DNA of 6,325 nt from Gemmatimonadota bacterium. Its GTDB lineage: Bacteria > Gemmatimonadota > Gemmatimonadetes > Longimicrobiales > Gaopeijiaceae. Where the stretch lies: NCBI GenBank assembly GCA_026713345.1, contig JAPOOQ010000648.1, positions 1-6,325 of the forward strand. The letters run 5' to 3'. The notes beneath the pieces are model-generated. The model saw only the letters and a program-made list of their open reading frames with translations, was not told the DNA's origin and made no database searches. This document shows, in pieces, positions 5,301 to 6,325 of the stretch. A program made the position numbers and the translations under genes. Position 1 is the first letter of the stretch. Every line of letters starts with the position of its first letter.

Positions 5301-6325
5301 TAACCTACTCGGGCTCCGGCATCGACGGCCAGCAGCAACTGATGATCAGCGTGACCGACCCCGACGAGGCGACGCCCACGGTGCGGGCGAAGACCGACGC
5401 GGCGGAGAAGATCGCGGCGGCCATCGCGAAGGCGGCCGGCGGCGCCGAGTGGATGGTGGGCGGCATGGTGGCGGAAGTCGAGATGGACGGGCTGTTCGAC
5501 CTCGACGAGGGCGTCACCGCGACCTACCAGGGCACGTCGAGCGACGCCGATGTCGTCAAGGCGATGACCACCGGGAACACGCTGATGCTCACGCCGATGG
5601 GCGCGGGCATGGCCACCATCACGGTGACGGGCGCCGACAACGCGGGCGGCTCCGAGGCGGCGGTGGTGACGCACGACGCGACGGTCATTCTGGCGAACCT
5701 GACGATGACGGTGACGGTCGAGCCCATGACGGTCGAAGAAGGCGGCATGGCGACGATCACCGCGAAGGCGAGCCGGATGATTGCGATGGGCGACGGCATG
5801 GTCAAGGTGAATCTGTCGGTGGTGGGCGACGCGACGCTCTCGGCCGAGATGATCGAGATCAAGGCCGATTCGGACACTGGCACGGCCACGCTGACCTCGA
5901 CCGACGACGAGATGCACGAACCCGACGGCGAGACGGTGACGCTGATCGCCTCGGGCGCGGGCATCGACGGCAACATGTCGTTCGACATCATGGTGACCGA
6001 CAACGACGCGGCTCCGATGGATGTCACCTTCACGCTGTCCGGCCCCGAGGACATGAACCTGCCGGAGGGCAAGTCGGCAACGCTGACGGCGACGGCCAGC
6101 GCTGCGGTTGAGGAGGACACCGAGATCATGATCATGCGCGACGGCACGAGCACGGCCGGCGCGGACGACTACACAGCCGAGTCGATCATGATTATGGCGG
6201 GCGAGGCCACCGGCACGACGATGGTGATGGCGGTGGAGGACAACGAGCCGGACTCCGGTTCGGGCTCGCCGGAGATGCTGACGCTCTACGGGATGGTGGG
6301 CAACATGCAGACCAACTCGGTCAGC
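2378..6325 (+). CDS. Giant secreted modular protein, adhesin-like (FN3, Big_2-like, Calx-beta-like), 3' partial
   Basis: An unbroken frame of 1316 codons runs off the window end, so the true protein is longer and its C-terminal anchor or sorting signal is unseen. Residues 1-36 are a signal peptide: basic n-region (R2, R9, R13, K16), core WMALLGVVFALGAG, cleavage near AAAQA. Three fibronectin type III domains follow (about 38-134, 137-232, 237-333), each with the W and Y strand pattern, such as LTWGRVTGARYYEY and YRVRAVNDNGVG. Residues about 345-775 hold divergent Calx-beta-like modules (YEGG 519-522 with DDND 583-586; TVTEGDN 640-646 with DDDLGEE 720-726). Two composite units (about 783-997 and 1005-1210) each contain a helix, a Big_2-like domain and a Calx-beta-like domain. 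A last Calx-beta domain (about 1213-1290) carries LPEG and GTSTAGADDY (1256-1265). I found no Cys after the signal peptide. Acidic loops such as DDDDYDDE (964-971) could bind calcium. The likely role is surface adhesion or matrix, inferred from domain content only; no enzyme motif is visible. Confidence 0.95.
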   Translation, partial: MRTGAIFARGSCRALKWMALLGVVFALGAGSAAAQAKPNKPVLTVEGRSADGVTLKWTVPPGGPAITGFRTQAGTPPFTDDTPEPVPAPGADPLGAEIRTYDLDGATAGTRRSYRVGAIGAGGPTWSDVKHFTTEAPPVAITDLAVTTGDQMATLTWGRVTGARYYEYNFKLGDDSDDFTAAADARNWKRAGGSGTSRVVISGLMNGRSYVFGVQAVNNGGSTIAAPLVDGTPSGKPGAPTDLTAEVGTPDTAGKVTVTLDWTAPDDGGNSIKDYEYEIVDFRGWRLTGSANDYFDITGLDEDMAAGYTYRVRAVNDNGVGPAASTDGSTEGGGPTTTPAGGTAGRIKKIYIGSAVPKTIDGVPWMVVTEGAASNTVSVTVEWTADQLRDIWAAVPEGGKPADVTVMLDMMPAPVSNLAWVSPAENEAGHDDVTIGAGLMVKIPAKPADGDRRPVESEPSSTSIAFNRDADAENEAFYIEVTNAEAFEAASKKMSELYVINDRDPQGIELERVTKGVIYEGGPNQVYKVVANPRRVDLDLNVRFDLERVPGETVASEDNTIDKAIGTIPVGGNGQETVTLTLDDNDRNRVDDMLQLFAEVVVYALDSGNYDDDIRRKHVDIDVLDVHKIPPFKVDPTPETVTEGDNITLTYTIDRNPPDTIVLDPETLQYTSEALTLTVMAMDGSSMNDDFRIVAPKVTIEEQRGGGTQTADVEVEIKLDDDLGEEMLVLEATLAAADTMYGPSDPSDPYSSDPVSAQRLKEATTATITIKDATVKQIQPKGETEVKQAVDDAKAEGGGDEGLNPGESFSVMVSDLFTETTGYTGDYDVSATGSAVKTSISSNGDVMVEAVEVGMSTVTVTAKASMSMSSLVATRQTSADSAEVDFDVDVVNKKLMVTVAADPMTVEEGGTSMITASVEGRAVHADDGTVKIDLTVDGDATLSADSITIAAGDMMGSVTLTATDDDDYDDETVTVTYSGSGIDGQQQLMISVTDPDEATPTVRAKTDAAEKIAAAIAKAAGGAEWMVGGMVAEVEMDGLFDLDEGVTATYQGTSSDADVVKAMTTGNTLMLTPMGAGMATITVTGADNAGGSEAAVVTHDATVILANLTMTVTVEPMTVEEGGMATITAKASRMIAMGDGMVKVNLSVVGDATLSAEMIEIKADSDTGTATLTSTDDEMHEPDGETVTLIASGAGIDGNMSFDIMVTDNDAAPMDVTFTLSGPEDMNLPEGKSATLTATASAAVEEDTEIMIMRDGTSTAGADDYTAESIMIMAGEATGTTMVMAVEDNEPDSGSGSPEMLTLYGMVGNMQTNSVS
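4607..4638 (+). repeat. Triplicated TCGGATCC inside the large gene
   Basis: TCGGATCC occurs at 4607-4614, 4616-4623 and 4631-4638. In frame it encodes Ser-Asp-Pro three times within PSDPSDPYSSDP (residues 743-754), an acidic Pro-rich linker at the end of a Calx-beta-like module. The near-identical DNA suggests small-unit slippage. The frame is kept throughout. Confidence 0.8.
4724..5368 (+). repeat. Composite protein repeat, copy A (helix + Big_2-like + Calx-beta-like)
   Basis: Copy A begins with the helix ETEVKQAVDDAKAEGG (residues 783-798). A Big_2-like domain follows (about 806-865) with the hallmark SSNGDVMVEAVEVGMSTVTV. Then comes a linker and a Calx-beta-like domain (895-995) containing MTVEEGG (904-910), GDATLSA and GSGIDG (979-984). 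Each landmark of the second and third parts reappears in copy B about 213-214 residues later, so the whole three-part block duplicated as a unit. Confidence 0.7.
5390..6007 (+). repeat. Composite protein repeat, copy B
   Basis: Copy B begins with the helix KTDAAEKIAAAIAKAAGG (residues 1005-1022). A Big_2-like domain follows (about 1038-1092, with SSDADVVKAMTTGNTLML and GAGMATITVTG), then a Calx-beta-like domain with MTVEEGG (1117-1123), GDATLSA and GAGIDG (1193-1198). DNA identity to copy A is patchy: it is strong over the start of the Calx-beta part (5726 onward against 5087 onward) and weak elsewhere, which suggests an old duplication with locally conserved or converted segments. Confidence 0.7.

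Noticed and set aside
4643..5917. Open minus-strand frame of about 424 codons opposite the large gene
   Set aside because: It is extreme in His, Arg, Asp and Gly with no hydrophobic core. It is the antisense of GC-rich codons in the real gene, and the plus-strand frame has a signal peptide, domain hallmarks and a ribosome binding site.
5449..6111. Plus-strand alternative frame within the large gene, very rich in Gly, Arg, Asp and His
   Set aside because: It is an out-of-phase reading of the composite repeats, with no domain content; the main frame is unbroken across it.

Overview
The window is GC-rich bacterial DNA with long, loosely packed intergenic stretches and one very large open gene. 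There are no rRNA or tRNA genes and no recognisable housekeeping genes, so placement is weak. The large secreted protein combines fibronectin type III, Big_2-like and Calx-beta-like modules, with a Met-rich, Lys/Arg-poor, acidic composition. Together with the small coiled-coil protein ending in a membrane helix, this is what I would expect from a high-GC, uncultivated, marine or host-associated bacterium. That is inference; I cannot name a phylum.

Layout. Bases 1-140 look like the tail of a damaged gene read in two frames. Bases 193-612 (+) encode a 139-residue coiled-coil protein with a C-terminal membrane helix, resembling the DUF1640/CCDC90-like family. Bases 613-1026 hold GC-rich hairpins just after that gene and, on the minus strand, protein-like sequence spread over three frames (719-1011) that may be a decayed gene. 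Bases 1027-1557 (+) encode a 176-residue protein with one N-terminal membrane helix. It is visibly less GC-rich than its surroundings and may have been acquired. Bases 1558-2377 contain no gene I can support, only small hairpins, a short direct repeat and, near the end, a G-run/C-run hairpin and a good ribosome binding site.

From 2378 to the end of the window (+) there is one unbroken frame of 1316 codons that runs off the edge. It encodes a signal peptide, three fibronectin type III domains, a middle region with divergent Calx-beta-like modules, then two copies of a composite unit (short helix, Big_2-like domain, Calx-beta-like domain), then a further, more canonical Calx-beta domain. It is best read as a surface or secreted adhesin-like protein whose C-terminal anchor lies outside the window.

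The three intact genes share a strand but are separated by about 410 and 820 bases, so they do not look like an operon and nothing ties them into one pathway. I see no CRISPR array, complete mobile element, toxin-antitoxin pair or defence system. The most interesting object is the giant modular protein: its composite repeat, its methionine load and its unassigned middle region.
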